Assembly (NCBI RefSeq): GCF_014649835.1
Contig: NZ_BMTU01000016.1
Location: forward strand, 1 to 64,000
DNA length: 64,000 nt
Reading direction: 5' to 3'
Origin: Streptomyces pilosus
GTDB taxonomy: Bacteria; Actinomycetota; Actinomycetes; Streptomycetales; Streptomycetaceae
Shown: in pieces, positions 7,057 through 16,324 of the stretch
Layout: each line of letters opens with the position of its first letter
Numbering within the stretch: the stretch's first letter is position 1
Notes under the pieces: generated by a model
Seen by the model: only the letters and a program-made list of their open reading frames with translations
Database searches by the model: none
What the model was told of the DNA's origin: nothing
Translations under genes and position numbers: made by a program

Positions 7057-8379
7057 ATGATCCCGCCTGAGTCCCACCCTCCGCTGCTCATGCCCGCGAG
7101 GCCCGTCCCCACTGCCGAGGCCATGGTTCCAGCGGTCGGTCCCGTCGTCTGGCACGGCGCGTGGACAACCCCGATGATGCGGCCCTCCACCGCGCCGTGG
7201 TTCGAGACCTGGGCTGAACAGGGCTTCACCGACCAGTCGCTCCGCCAGGTCGTCCGCATTCACACCGGCGGCGCCCAGGTCAGAATTCGCCTCTCCAACG
7301 CCTATGGCAGTGCACCCCTACGTCTCACCGGCGCCGGCATCGGCCGCACCGCCGGCGCCGCGGCCGTACACCCGGACACCATGCGCACCCTGCTCTTCGC
7401 CGGTTGCCCGTCCACGACCATCCCCGCCGGCGGGCGCGCCATCAGTGACCCGGTCACCCTGCCCACCGACCCACTCGACGAGCTCACGATCACCCTGTAC
7501 TTCAAGGAGGCCACCGGCCCGGCCACCTACCACCAACTGTCCATGACCACCACCTACCGAGCAGCAGGCGACCACCACCGCGACCCGTCCGCCACCGCCT
7601 ACACCGACACGGTCCAGCCCGCCTACGGATCCTGGTATTACCTCGAGGGAGTCGAGACCTCCGGACAGCACCCGCTGCCCGAAGCAGTAGTGACTTTCGG
7701 CGACTCGATCACCGACGGATTCGGCGCAACCATCGACGGCCACGACCGCTACCCCGACCACCTTGCCCAACGCCTGGTCACCGCCGGCTGCCCCCACCCC
7801 GTCCTCAACGCCGGCATCGGTTCCAACAAGCTCCTCACCGACTCGGTCCTCGGCGGCGACGCCGGCCTCGCGCGGTTCACCCGGGACGTCCTCGACCAGC
7901 CCCGAGTCGGCACGGTCATCGTGCTCATCGGCATCAACGACATCCAGAAGACCAACGACCCCACAGACGGCGCAGAGCAGAACTCCCCGCCGGTCACCGC
8001 TCGGCAGCTGATCGACGGGCACCGAGCACTGATCCGCGCCGCCCACACCCGCGGGGTCAGAGCCGTAGGCGCCACGCTCACCCCCTACCGGGGCGCGGCG
8101 GGTTGGACGCCCGAGGGCGAAGCGATCCGCGGTCAGGTCAACCAGTGGGTCAGTACCAGCGGCGCCTACGACGCCGTCGTCGACTTCGCCCGCGCCCTGG
8201 ACCCCAACGGCACCGGCCGCATCCGTGAAGAGTTGCACATCGGCGACCACCTGCACCCCAACCCCACCGGATACCGCACCATGGCCGACGCCATTGACCT
8301 CGCCCTGCTCGGAGGGCGGGCGAACGAGCGGGGCATGGGGCGTAGGGCGGGCAGTGGAGCGTCCGGGCTCATGCGGTGA
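7057..8379 (+). CDS. SGNH/GDSL-family hydrolase
   Basis: The 440-residue protein has an N-terminal beta-rich region (about residues 30-200; WHGAWTTP, then SLRQVVRIHTGGAQVRIRLSNAYG), typical of the two-domain SGNH esterases of Streptomyces. A catalytic domain follows, with GDSITDG (Ser about 217), the oxyanion Gly/Asn motif GIND (about 295) and the catalytic pair in GDHLHPN (His about 399). These enzymes hydrolyse acyl or acetyl esters, often on carbohydrates. Related proteins are usually secreted, but no clear signal peptide is visible from the ATG at 7057, so it may be cytoplasmic or the start may be misplaced. It seems to be a single gene. Confidence 0.88.
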   Translation: MIPPESHPPLLMPARPVPTAEAMVPAVGPVVWHGAWTTPMMRPSTAPWFETWAEQGFTDQSLRQVVRIHTGGAQVRIRLSNAYGSAPLRLTGAGIGRTAGAAAVHPDTMRTLLFAGCPSTTIPAGGRAISDPVTLPTDPLDELTITLYFKEATGPATYHQLSMTTTYRAAGDHHRDPSATAYTDTVQPAYGSWYYLEGVETSGQHPLPEAVVTFGDSITDGFGATIDGHDRYPDHLAQRLVTAGCPHPVLNAGIGSNKLLTDSVLGGDAGLARFTRDVLDQPRVGTVIVLIGINDIQKTNDPTDGAEQNSPPVTARQLIDGHRALIRAAHTRGVRAVGATLTPYRGAAGWTPEGEAIRGQVNQWVSTSGAYDAVVDFARALDPNGTGRIREELHIGDHLHPNPTGYRTMADAIDLALLGGRANERGMGRRAGSGASGLMR

Positions 8380-8507
8380 CGTACACGGTGGCTCTTCCAC
8401 TGCTGGTGTGCCGGTCATTCGGTTCGCCGACCGGTTGCTGCGCCGAGTCGCACGAGTTAAGTGAGCCAGGCCTCGGCAACGACATAGGCCCGGTGCAGGG
8501 AGCGAGA

Positions 8508-8534
8508 CCCCCGGGCCTGCGTGCGGCCCCGGGG
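8508..8534. terminator. Hairpin between the convergent SGNH-hydrolase and oxidoreductase genes
   Basis: CCCCCGGGCC (8508-8517) pairs with GGCCCCGGGG (8525-8534) with one mismatch and a 7-nt loop. It lies in the 271-base space (8380-8650) between converging genes and could stop both transcripts. I saw no gene in that space. Confidence 0.55.
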
Positions 8535-8650
8535 CCAAGCTTTCCCCGCTCGGCGAGCCACGAGCAGGGGGCCCGGCGAGCAATGCCGAAGCGGCTGCTC
8601 CGGCCGGGCACGGCGTCCCACCGCTGCCCCAGCCCCGACGACCCGTTCAC

Positions 8651-10528
8651 TCAGGCCGGCGCCCGGGGCCAGGAGCGGGTGGCGTGCTCTGTCACGGCGT
8701 GTGCCAGGGCCATGATGGTGATCTGCGGGTTCACACCGGGGGACGAGGGGAGCAGGCAGGCGTCGGCGACGAGCACTCCTTCCGTTCCGCGCAGTCGTCC
8801 GTCGGGGCGGGTGGGGGAGTGCTGGTCGTCCGCTCCGAGGGCGGCGGTGCCTGTGGGGTGGAATGCCGAGAGGTGGAGGCGGCGGTGGCTGGTGCGTCGG
8901 ACGACGTCGTCGAGGGCGTCCGGCGAGGTGACGGACGGGTGTGCCGGTATGCCGGTGAGGACTTCGCGGGCGCCCGCGGCGAAGAGGATGCGGCCCATGT
9001 GGACGATGGACTGCAGGAGTCGGTGACCGTCTTCGGCGTGGAGGGTGTAGGAGGCGACGGGGCGGTGCGTTCCGCGTACGCGTCCGGAGGGGCGGTCGGA
9101 GACCATCGCGCCGAGGAGGCCGAGGTTTCCGGCGTCGTTCAGTTCGCGCTTGAGCCGGCTGCCGAGGTACGGGAGGACGAAGGAGGTCATGCCGGGTGGC
9201 GCTGCGGTCGCCTCGATGAGTATCCCGTCGTGATGCCATTCGTCGACGCCGACGCTCTGCAGGACGTTGGGGCCGGCGCCCGGACCGGTGACGGGTTCGG
9301 CGAAGCGTCCGGCGACGCTGACGGCCGGGTGGATGGCGAGGTTGCGGCCCAGTCGGGGGTGACCTGCCAGTCCTGAGCGTCTGAGCAGAGCGGGGGTGTG
9401 CAGGGCGCCTGCCGCTGCGACGACGAGGCCGGTGCGGACGGTGAAGGTCGTGCCGTCCGGGCGCACCGCCTTGACCGCGATGACGCGGCGGGCGCCGGCA
9501 CGGTGTGCGGTGACGATCTCGGTGGCGCGAGCGCGGGTGATGATACGGGCTCCGGCTACGCACGCCGCGGGGAGCACGGACAGGTGGACCGCCTGCTTCG
9601 CGCCGCTCGGGCAGCCGGCGATGCATTCGCAGCATCCGCCGCAGTCCGTGGCGTTGCGGCGCAGCGCAGCGGCGGACCAGCCCAGGCGTTCGGAGCCGAG
9701 GAGGGCCAGTGCGCCGTTGCGGCCGAGGACGGACGGGTCGGGTACGCCTACGCCGAGGAGGTCTTCCACGTGGTCGATATGCCGGGCGAAGGTGGCGGGG
9801 TCCGCCAGTTCGACGCCATGCGTGCGATGCCACTGCTTCAGCACGTGGCGGGGTGTGCGGAAGCAGGTGCCCGAGTTGACCAGGGTGGTGCCGCCGACGG
9901 CTCGGCCGAGGGGCAGCAGCACGGGCGGCAGCCCCAGGGCGAGGGTGGCGCCGCCGTCGCGGTAGGCGTCGGCGAATCGGTCCAGGGGCGCACGCGAGGC
10001 GAGTTCCTGAGTCGGGAAGTGTCGTCCTTCCTCCAGCACGACGACCGAACGTCCGGAAGAGGCGAGGGTCAGCGCTGCCACGGCTCCTCCCGCGCCGGAA
10101 CCGATCACCACGGCGTCCGCGCGGTGTGCGCCGGGCCAGTCGGATGACGGGCAGATGTCCAGCGGAGGGTCGTTGCGCACCAAGGGCTGGATGCGTCGGG
10201 CACTGTGGCGGCTTGCCCCTGCGGCCAGCAGCAACGGGATCTTCACGTTGTCCATCAGCACCTCGAAGCCGGGCAGCCGGGTCAGCCGTCGCAGGAGCCG
10301 TGTTCTGGTGTCGGGTGGCAGACGATGGGCACGCCGCCCGGTGCTGAGGAGGGAGGCGCCGTCGAGTGCCGCGTCCGCCGCGAGCAGGCCGGCGCGGATG
10401 TACGGGGGCAGGGACGCGAGGATGTCGAGCAGGCGGGTGGGCACCTCACGCTCCCAGTCCGCGTGGTCGGCCTCCGTACCGATGTCCAGCAGCAGCGCCG
10501 ACAGTGCCCGGCCACGGTCCGCCGTCAT
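8651..10528 (-). CDS. GMC-family FAD oxidoreductase (long-chain alcohol/sterol oxidase-like)
   Basis: The 625-residue protein has a helical N-terminal region (about 1-130), a dinucleotide-binding motif VVIGSGAGGAVAALTLASSG near residue 139 with the acidic VVVLEEG strand end, the GMC block GRAVGGTTLVNSG near residue 208, a Cys-rich stretch (CGGCCECIAGCPSGAK, about 296-311) and a C-terminal HPTGTAALG...VNPQITIMALA block with the catalytic His/Asn. The Cys-rich segment is typical of fatty-alcohol oxidase-type and related actinobacterial GMC enzymes. The ATG at 10526-10528 overlaps the stop of the upstream gene as ATGA, so the two are translationally coupled. The substrate is unknown; a lipid or sterol alcohol is a guess from the family. 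Confidence 0.88.
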   Translation of the reverse strand: MTADRGRALSALLLDIGTEADHADWEREVPTRLLDILASLPPYIRAGLLAADAALDGASLLSTGRRAHRLPPDTRTRLLRRLTRLPGFEVLMDNVKIPLLLAAGASRHSARRIQPLVRNDPPLDICPSSDWPGAHRADAVVIGSGAGGAVAALTLASSGRSVVVLEEGRHFPTQELASRAPLDRFADAYRDGGATLALGLPPVLLPLGRAVGGTTLVNSGTCFRTPRHVLKQWHRTHGVELADPATFARHIDHVEDLLGVGVPDPSVLGRNGALALLGSERLGWSAAALRRNATDCGGCCECIAGCPSGAKQAVHLSVLPAACVAGARIITRARATEIVTAHRAGARRVIAVKAVRPDGTTFTVRTGLVVAAAGALHTPALLRRSGLAGHPRLGRNLAIHPAVSVAGRFAEPVTGPGAGPNVLQSVGVDEWHHDGILIEATAAPPGMTSFVLPYLGSRLKRELNDAGNLGLLGAMVSDRPSGRVRGTHRPVASYTLHAEDGHRLLQSIVHMGRILFAAGAREVLTGIPAHPSVTSPDALDDVVRRTSHRRLHLSAFHPTGTAALGADDQHSPTRPDGRLRGTEGVLVADACLLPSSPGVNPQITIMALAHAVTEHATRSWPRAPA

Positions 10529-11979
10529 CGCAGCCCCACCTCCGCGTGCGCGGTGCCGCGCACGTCCCAGGTCCGCTCGGGCTGCCAGCGCATGCCGCGC
10601 CGCTGCTCGAGGCGGACGTGGGCGTCGGCTCGCTCGCTGTTGTGACAGACGGCCCGGCTGCCGTCCGGGTCCGTATAGGCGACCGCGGTTCGGCTTCCCT
10701 CGGGCAGATGCACGCGGACGGTGATACGGCGCCCTCCCGCGTGTCCCTGCACGGTCCAGGTCGGCAACTGGGGCCGTCCCCGGAACCGTCCGACACCCAT
10801 CACGCCCAGTGAGCTGCGCCAGTCGCCTCGCGGCCAGTCCCGTCCCGCTCTGCGCAGCCGCAGGAACACCAGCGGCGGAAGATGCCGGAGCAGGGGCAGG
10901 CCGGAGACGGCCGTCACCACTTCCAGAACGGTGTCGTCGTCCAGGTCGGCGTGCAGCCATGCCCAGTGGTGGGCGTTGCCGCGGCCCGCGATGCGGGCGT
11001 TCGCACCCCGGGCGTCGGCCAGGGGGAGCAGCTTCCCGTCGAGACGCACAGACCCGGTGTAACGTGCCTGCGCCTGGGGGACGGCGTGCACGGCGGGCAG
11101 CAACCGGCGTTTCCACGCCAGCCGGGGGAACGTGTGGAGGGGCGCGCAGTCCGCACTCACCTTGAGGTCCCAGGTCAGTTGCTCCGTCTCTCCGCGCAGT
11201 TCGTGCGCGGTGGCGATGGCGGACGGAGAGTGGAAGCCCGGGCGTTGCGGGGGGATGCTGCCGCCAAGCGACGAGGACGCGCTCCCCGGCAGGGAGTGGG
11301 GGCCGAAGCGGTCGATGACGGGGGACCTGTCAGGCTGGTACACGGCAGCCCAGCCGTGCGTGTAGGGCGCGCCGCTCACCGGGCGCACCAGCTCGTGGTG
11401 GAACCAGAATCCGATGCCGGTGTTCGAGTCGGTGAAGGTGCTGTACCAGACGTTGAGGCGGCCCCGGCGAGCCGCAGTGAGGGTCTCGGCGGACTCGGCG
11501 GACTCGGCGGACCGAGGGAAGCGCCAACTCGCCGCGAACGACGGCAAGGTGCGCAGGCGGAACCGCAAGAGACCCTGACCGCCGGCGGAGCGGCTCTCCC
11601 GGTCGTCCTCCTCCTGCGCCGGTCGCAAGCGGAGCGGCAGGACCGTCATGGACCGCCGCGGACTGCGCCAGGTGGGCGACTTGTGGCCTTCCAGGACGTA
11701 CTCGTGACCGTCCAGAGCCGTGAAGCGCACGTGGTAGTCGATCCGGCCCTGTGACAGCGGGGCGATCAGCATCCTGCCGGAGGCGTGGAGATCGTCGGCC
11801 CAGCCACCGATGCGAACGCGGCCCGTCAAGGCAGCAGTTGTGGAGCCGCAGGGGCGGAACGCGCCGGGAGTGACGACCCGGAGGTCGAGTCTGACGGGTC
11901 GGCTTCCGCCCTCAGCCGTGTCGAGCCGCAGTGTTCCCGTCATGGTCTCGGCGAAGCGTGCTCCCCGACGTGCCTTCAT
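10525..11979 (-). CDS. Conserved protein of unknown function, coupled to the GMC oxidoreductase
   Basis: The 484-residue protein starts at ATG 11977-11979, with GGAGGG about 9 bases upstream; the longer frame to 12057 has no ribosome site. It is beta-rich, with WYSTFTDSNTGIGFWFHHEL...HGWAAVYQPD in the middle and repeated Arg-aromatic strands. This resembles lipocalin-like AttH/carotenoid-hydratase folds, but I am not sure. No signal peptide is seen. Its stop overlaps the oxidoreductase start by four bases, so they probably form one operon and act on the same hydrophobic substrate, perhaps by binding or presenting it. Confidence 0.65.
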   Translation of the reverse strand: MKARRGARFAETMTGTLRLDTAEGGSRPVRLDLRVVTPGAFRPCGSTTAALTGRVRIGGWADDLHASGRMLIAPLSQGRIDYHVRFTALDGHEYVLEGHKSPTWRSPRRSMTVLPLRLRPAQEEDDRESRSAGGQGLLRFRLRTLPSFAASWRFPRSAESAESAETLTAARRGRLNVWYSTFTDSNTGIGFWFHHELVRPVSGAPYTHGWAAVYQPDRSPVIDRFGPHSLPGSASSSLGGSIPPQRPGFHSPSAIATAHELRGETEQLTWDLKVSADCAPLHTFPRLAWKRRLLPAVHAVPQAQARYTGSVRLDGKLLPLADARGANARIAGRGNAHHWAWLHADLDDDTVLEVVTAVSGLPLLRHLPPLVFLRLRRAGRDWPRGDWRSSLGVMGVGRFRGRPQLPTWTVQGHAGGRRITVRVHLPEGSRTAVAYTDPDGSRAVCHNSERADAHVRLEQRRGMRWQPERTWDVRGTAHAEVGLR

Positions 11980-12179
11980 GTACGGCGCCCTCCCTCTCCG
12001 GAAAGTCCGGGTCACCTGCCGCGTGACACAGCCGCAGGAAAAGACCGCGGAGGTCACGATGAGCCGCGAGTCAGTGGCTCAGTGGCTCATCCACTGACGG
12101 CAGGGAATCAGCCCACTCCCGATAGGTCAAGCTCTCCGACCCCTACACCGCCCTCATGACCGGTCGATCGCGCCAAGCC

Positions 12180-12890
12180 TCACTTCAGCCGCCCGCGCTT
12201 TGTGAGGTCCGCGGTCATCTCCTCTGCCGTCAGCTGAAGGTAACTCTCCGCTGCCCGCCCGGCCTCCTGCACCTTGCCTTCGACCACCGGTTCCACGACG
12301 AGCCGGATTCGGTCCGCAGCGATCGCGGGATCTGCGAAAGGAGAACTCATGACGTGACGGACGGGCAGGTAGGCATTCAGCAGAGTGTTGGTGAGCAGCA
12401 CGTAGACGCGGTTGCCTGTGGCGCGGGCCAGTTCACGATGGACCTCGGCCTCGGCAAGCTGTGCGCCTGCCGAGTCCGGCGCCTTGGCCACGGCGTCGAC
12501 CGCGGCGCGAAGCACCACGGCCTGTGAGGCCTTGCACCGGGAGGCGGCCTTGCGCGCGATGATCCCGCCGATGGTCAGCCGCGCCTCGAACACGTCCGAC
12601 AGCCAACGCCCGTCCTGCCTCACCAGCATGGGGAGGAGGTCGGCGCCCCCGGACCTGAGAAAGTCCAGCACGCGCGTGCCCACGCCGTGCCGGGTGCGGA
12701 GCAGGCCTGCCTGCTCCAGCCGGGACAGAGCGTGCTTCAAGGTGGTACGGGTGACGCCGTAGGACGCGGCGAGTTCACGCTCCGGCGGGAGCAGCGAGCC
12801 TGCCTCGTGCGTGCCGTCCAAGATGTTGGTGCGCAGGCGCTCTTCCAGGACGTCGACAATGGACTGGCGGACGATTGCTTTCGCTGACAT
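12180..12890 (-). CDS. GntR-family regulator, FadR (FCD) subgroup
   Basis: The 236-residue protein has an N-terminal winged helix (AIVRQSIVDVLEERLRTNILDG, then LLPPERELAASYGVTRTTLKHALSRLEQAGLLRTRHGVGTRV, about residues 4-75) and an all-helical FCD ligand domain with the expected conserved R/E/H positions (FEARLTIGGIIARKAA...EVHRELARATGN). FCD domains bind small organic acids, often with a metal. ATG at 12888-12890 has AAGGAG eight bases upstream. It is transcribed in the same direction as, and upstream of, the GMC operon, so that operon or the divergent lipase gene may be its target. Confidence 0.88.
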   Translation of the reverse strand: MSAKAIVRQSIVDVLEERLRTNILDGTHEAGSLLPPERELAASYGVTRTTLKHALSRLEQAGLLRTRHGVGTRVLDFLRSGGADLLPMLVRQDGRWLSDVFEARLTIGGIIARKAASRCKASQAVVLRAAVDAVAKAPDSAGAQLAEAEVHRELARATGNRVYVLLTNTLLNAYLPVRHVMSSPFADPAIAADRIRLVVEPVVEGKVQEAGRAAESYLQLTAEEMTADLTKRGRLK

Positions 12891-13236
12891 GGCCGCACTC
12901 CTTCGGTTCGGCCCCGCTCCCGCCGGTGAAATTCGGGGACCGTATGTCGTCATCTTCGCAGGCAGTGGACCAGCGCGGACTTCCCACCGTCAAGCGGCGA
13001 CCGGCTGAGCCGGGCTCGCCCGGTTTTCAGATGACGCAGGCGGAGGACTGTTGCGCCGTCCTCGCGTCGGCGCTGCGGATCCTGGCTGGTTTCTGTGCAG
13101 GCAGCGCGGGTCTGCACGTCCTGCAGTCAATGCGGGAATGAGACTTGAGGCTGAGACGCCCCTCCCGCAGGGGTAGCCCCAACTACCGCTGTCGGTGGAT
13201 GAGTTCGCAGTACACGGCAACCTATCGTCCGGTGTC
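12891..13236. other. Divergent intergenic region between the GntR regulator and the secreted hydrolase
   Basis: No coding frame is convincing. A small stem, CCCCT/AGGGG (13159-13163/13169-13173), lies about 65 bases before the hydrolase start and could be an operator or leader hairpin. I saw no clear GntR-type palindrome. Confidence 0.35.
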
Positions 13237-14451
13237 ATGAACATCATTCGCGGTGCCACCGCTGTCACGCTGTTCGGCCTCTCGCTGACGCTCGCGCTCC
13301 AGAGCCCGGGCGTCGCCGTGGCCGCCCCCGCGCCCACGCCCACGCCTGCATTCTCAGCCTGGAACACGGCGGAAGCGGACATTTCGTTGCCGCGGCCCGC
13401 GGGCCGGTACGCAGTGGGGGGACAGACGCTGCATATGTCCGATCATCGGCGTCGCGACCCGTGGGTGCCTTCGGCCCACAGGGAGCTGATGGTGTCGATG
13501 CACTATCCAGCCCGAGCCGGAGGGAGCGCTCCAGCGGCCTACATGACGGAGGAGGAGGCTCGGCTGCTGCTGGAGGCGCGCGGCCTGACCGGCATTGTGC
13601 CCGCCACGACCGTCAGCGGTGTGCGTACCCACGCGCGCGTTGACGCCCGCCCGGCGTACGGCCGCTTCCCCCTGGTGCTGCTGTCACCGGGCTTCTCGAT
13701 GCCACGCAGCACGCTCACCGCCCTGGCGAACGACCTGGCGAGCCGCGGATACGTCGTTGCCGCGGTGGACCACGCCCATGAGTCCGTCGGCACGTCCTTC
13801 CCCGGCGGACGAGTGCTCACTTGCCTTGCGTGCCAGCGGGTCGCTACAGACGAGGAGCGGGCGCAGGTGGCCATGGACCGAGCACGTGACCTCTCTTTCG
13901 TGATCGACCGCTTGACAACGCTTCGAGCACCGTCGGTCACGCTCCAGGGAGGGAGGAGCCTCCCGTACGCACGCATGGTCGACGCCCGGCGGATCGGGGT
14001 GGCAGGGCATTCCATCGGTGGTGCGGCCGCCGCTGCGGTCATGATGCGGGATGAGCGTGTGAAGGCCGGCATGAATCTGGATGGCAACTTCTTCGTTCCG
14101 TCGGCCGGGGCGGGTCTGCATGGGCGTCCGTTCATGATGATGGGCGCCTTGGCCACCCACAGCCCCGGTGATCCGGGGAGCGACTGGCGGCATGTCTGGA
14201 CCCGCCTGGACGGCTGGAAGCGTTGGCTGACGGTTGCCGGGGCTGAACACTTCACTTTCACGGACCTGCCGGTCCTGGCCGACCGACTGGGCCTGTCCGA
14301 TCCCGCAGCGCCGCTCTCGGGTGACCGCTCATGGCGGCTCACGCGCGACTACACGGCCGCCTTCTTCGACACGCACCTGCGCGGCCTGGCACGCCCTTTG
14401 CTCGACGGTTCCGCGGCCGACTGGCCAGAGGTCGTATTTCCCCGGGTGTGA
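13237..14451 (+). CDS. Secreted alpha/beta hydrolase of the PAF-acetylhydrolase type
   Basis: The 404-residue protein begins with a signal peptide (about residues 1-31, hydrophobic ATAVTLFGLSLTLALQ, ending AVAAPAP). The mature part has the PAF-AH isoform II layout: REL(M)VSMHYPA..., then YGRFPLVLLSPGFS, YVVAAVDHAHESVG, the nucleophile elbow GHSIGG (Ser about 259), an Asp in the MNLDGNFF region and His in GAEHFTFTDLP. Such enzymes cleave short acyl esters from phospholipids or act as general secreted esterases. ATG at 13237 is preferred over 13195 because it puts the signal peptide at the N-terminus; the ribosome site is weak. Confidence 0.85.
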   Translation: MNIIRGATAVTLFGLSLTLALQSPGVAVAAPAPTPTPAFSAWNTAEADISLPRPAGRYAVGGQTLHMSDHRRRDPWVPSAHRELMVSMHYPARAGGSAPAAYMTEEEARLLLEARGLTGIVPATTVSGVRTHARVDARPAYGRFPLVLLSPGFSMPRSTLTALANDLASRGYVVAAVDHAHESVGTSFPGGRVLTCLACQRVATDEERAQVAMDRARDLSFVIDRLTTLRAPSVTLQGGRSLPYARMVDARRIGVAGHSIGGAAAAAVMMRDERVKAGMNLDGNFFVPSAGAGLHGRPFMMMGALATHSPGDPGSDWRHVWTRLDGWKRWLTVAGAEHFTFTDLPVLADRLGLSDPAAPLSGDRSWRLTRDYTAAFFDTHLRGLARPLLDGSAADWPEVVFPRV

Positions 14452-14589
14452 CAGCAGTGGTTCGGGCGTTGCCCTGGAAGATGTCCGGGGCACCGATTCC
14501 GGCCTTGTCGTGAGTCGCCGCCTGGCCCGTACCCCCGGCTTCGGTCTGGGCAACCGGACGAAGCCGGCGAGGTCGAGGCCTGGGCCCGG

Positions 14590-15411
14590 TCAGCCTGGAG
14601 CGATACGGCTGAGGTGCTCCCACGACCGGTACAGATCCGCTTGGGCTCGGTCCATCTCCAACACATGATCGAAGGACTGGCTGCCGACTATCAATCGTCG
14701 CGGCGGGTTCGGCAGTGCGACCAACTCCATGACGACCGGGGCGGCAGCATCCGGCTCCGGGGCGATGGCGTCGCCCCACATCGCCTCCATCTCGGTGCGC
14801 AGAGGCTGGTACTGCGCCAAGGGCTCGGTGTTCGTGGTGCCGGAAGTGAACAAACCGGTGTTGTACCCACCCATCTGAACGATGGTGACCTTGATGCCGA
14901 ACCCTTCGACCTCCATCGCAAGTGCCTCGCTCACCGAGTCCAGTGCGGCCTTGCCCGCACCGTAGTAGCCGACGGTGGCCATGCCGCCGCCGCTGCCCAT
15001 CGAGGTGACCTGGAGGAGCCGTCCGCCACCCTGGGCACGCAGGTGGGGAAGGACCGCCTGAGCCACCCACACAGCACCGAAGAAGTTCACATCCATATGG
15101 GCCCGAATCTGCTCCTCCGTAGCCTCCTCCACCATGCCGTAGAGCATCCCGCCGGCGTTGTTGACGACGATGTCCAGCCTCCCGAACGTGGCCGCCGCCT
15201 GTTCTACCGCGTCGAACACGGCCCGACGGTCGGCGACATCCAACGGAAGCGGGACCAGATGATCGGGGAACTTTTCGGTCAGTTCCTTCAAAGGCTCGAC
15301 ATTGCGGGCAACAGCCACCACGCGATCGCCGGCTGACAAGGCCGCCTCGGCGAAAGCTCTGCCGAGGCCGCGGGAAGCGCCCGTGATGAACCAGATCCTT
15401 GGATCGGCCAC
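14590..15411 (-). CDS. Short-chain dehydrogenase/reductase
   Basis: The 273-residue protein has the classical SDR signatures: TGASRGLG (about residues 10-17) for NAD(P), DV at about 58, NNAGG at about 85, a catalytic Ser in the VTSMGSGG stretch and YYGAGK (Tyr-x3-Lys, about 153-157). It starts at GTG 15409-15411 with GAGG close upstream. It is divergent from a TetR gene across a 114-base region rich in inverted repeats, so it is the likely target of that repressor. The substrate is unknown. Confidence 0.9.
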   Translation of the reverse strand: MADPRIWFITGASRGLGRAFAEAALSAGDRVVAVARNVEPLKELTEKFPDHLVPLPLDVADRRAVFDAVEQAAATFGRLDIVVNNAGGMLYGMVEEATEEQIRAHMDVNFFGAVWVAQAVLPHLRAQGGGRLLQVTSMGSGGGMATVGYYGAGKAALDSVSEALAMEVEGFGIKVTIVQMGGYNTGLFTSGTTNTEPLAQYQPLRTEMEAMWGDAIAPEPDAAAPVVMELVALPNPPRRLIVGSQSFDHVLEMDRAQADLYRSWEHLSRIAPG

Positions 15412-15428
15412 AAGTCCTCACTCTCGGT

Positions 15429-15502
15429 AAACGAAACGAGTCGTCTCGGTTCGATGAGCGTAGGGCACCACTTCGCGCGTAGCAATACGGTTCGTTTCGT
15501 TT
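15429..15502. promoter_or_regulatory. Candidate TetR operators between SDR and TetR genes
   Basis: AAACGAAACGA (15429-15439) occurs again inverted at 15492-15502. Next to the left copy, CGAAACGAG-TCGT-CTCGGTTCG (15432-15453) forms an imperfect 9-bp dyad with one mismatch. Position between divergent genes and the GAAAC-type half sites fit TetR binding. Confidence 0.6.
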
Positions 15503-15525
15503 CGCTTGATGGGTAGGCTGGACGC

Positions 15526-16161
15526 ATGTCCAACGAGAGGGGGCCTGACCACTCCCGGCGCAAGGAACGGTCCCGGCAGGCCATCCTTGCGGCTGCCCGC
15601 GCCCTGGTCACCGAAGAGGCATACGAGAAAGTCACTGTCGAAGCCATCGCCGCCCGGGCCGGCGTCGGCAAGCAGACGATCTACCGGCGGTGGCCGTCGA
15701 AGAGTGCGGTCGTCTTCGCCGCCCTTCTGGCTCTGAGCGAGGACGCGGACGGGCAGTCGGTCACGCTGCCGGACACGGGCGATCTGGAAGCCGATCTCAA
15801 GCTCGTCATGCGCGCCACGGTCGAGGAGTTCACCGACCCCTCCTTCGACAGGCTGATCCGCGCTCTCAACACCGAAATCGCCAACGACGCTGCGCTGGCA
15901 GCCGAGTACCGCGAGAAGCTGGCCCGGCCACTGGACGAGGCGAAGAAATCGCGCCTGCGCAGTGCGCAAAAGGCGGGCCAACTCGCCCCTGACGCCGACC
16001 TCGACCTGGCCCTCGAGATGCTGTACGCCCCGCTCTTCCAGAGGTGGCTGCACCGAAGTAGTCCGCTGACGACCGCCTACGCAGACGCGCTTGTCGACGC
16101 GACACTCAGAGCTTTCGGCCCCTCGACAGAAGCGGAACCGAGGAAGAGCACCGGAGCGTGA
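15526..16161 (+). CDS. TetR-family regulator
   Basis: The 211-residue protein has an N-terminal HTH (AILAAARALVTEEAYEKVTVEAIAARAGVGKQTIYRRWPSKSAVVFAALL, about 19-68; the 'KQTIYRRWPSK' recognition helix is typical of the AcrR-like group with a TetR_C_11/16 ligand domain) and a C-terminal helical domain. It is divergent from the SDR gene, and the shared region holds inverted repeats, indicating local repression of both genes. Confidence 0.9.
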   Translation: MSNERGPDHSRRKERSRQAILAAARALVTEEAYEKVTVEAIAARAGVGKQTIYRRWPSKSAVVFAALLALSEDADGQSVTLPDTGDLEADLKLVMRATVEEFTDPSFDRLIRALNTEIANDAALAAEYREKLARPLDEAKKSRLRSAQKAGQLAPDADLDLALEMLYAPLFQRWLHRSSPLTTAYADALVDATLRAFGPSTEAEPRKSTGA

Positions 16162-16324
16162 TTGTCGCCCATGGCCTGCTCCCTGATGAGCCGTGGTTGA
16201 CAACAGCGCCGCTGACGGGGCGACGCCCGAGCGTCAGGAGAGAGTGGAAGCGGCGATGACGGCGTCGCCCGGTGGTCGGCTCAATTCTCTTGCTGTGCTG
16301 ACGTCGGCCGGCGATTCTGGGTCG

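Noticed and set aside
12062..12097. Repeats around GATGAGCC...GGCTCATC and CAGTGGCT-CAGTGGCT
   Set aside because: Too short and irregular to claim an attachment site or a defined operator; listed only because they lie upstream of the GMC operon.
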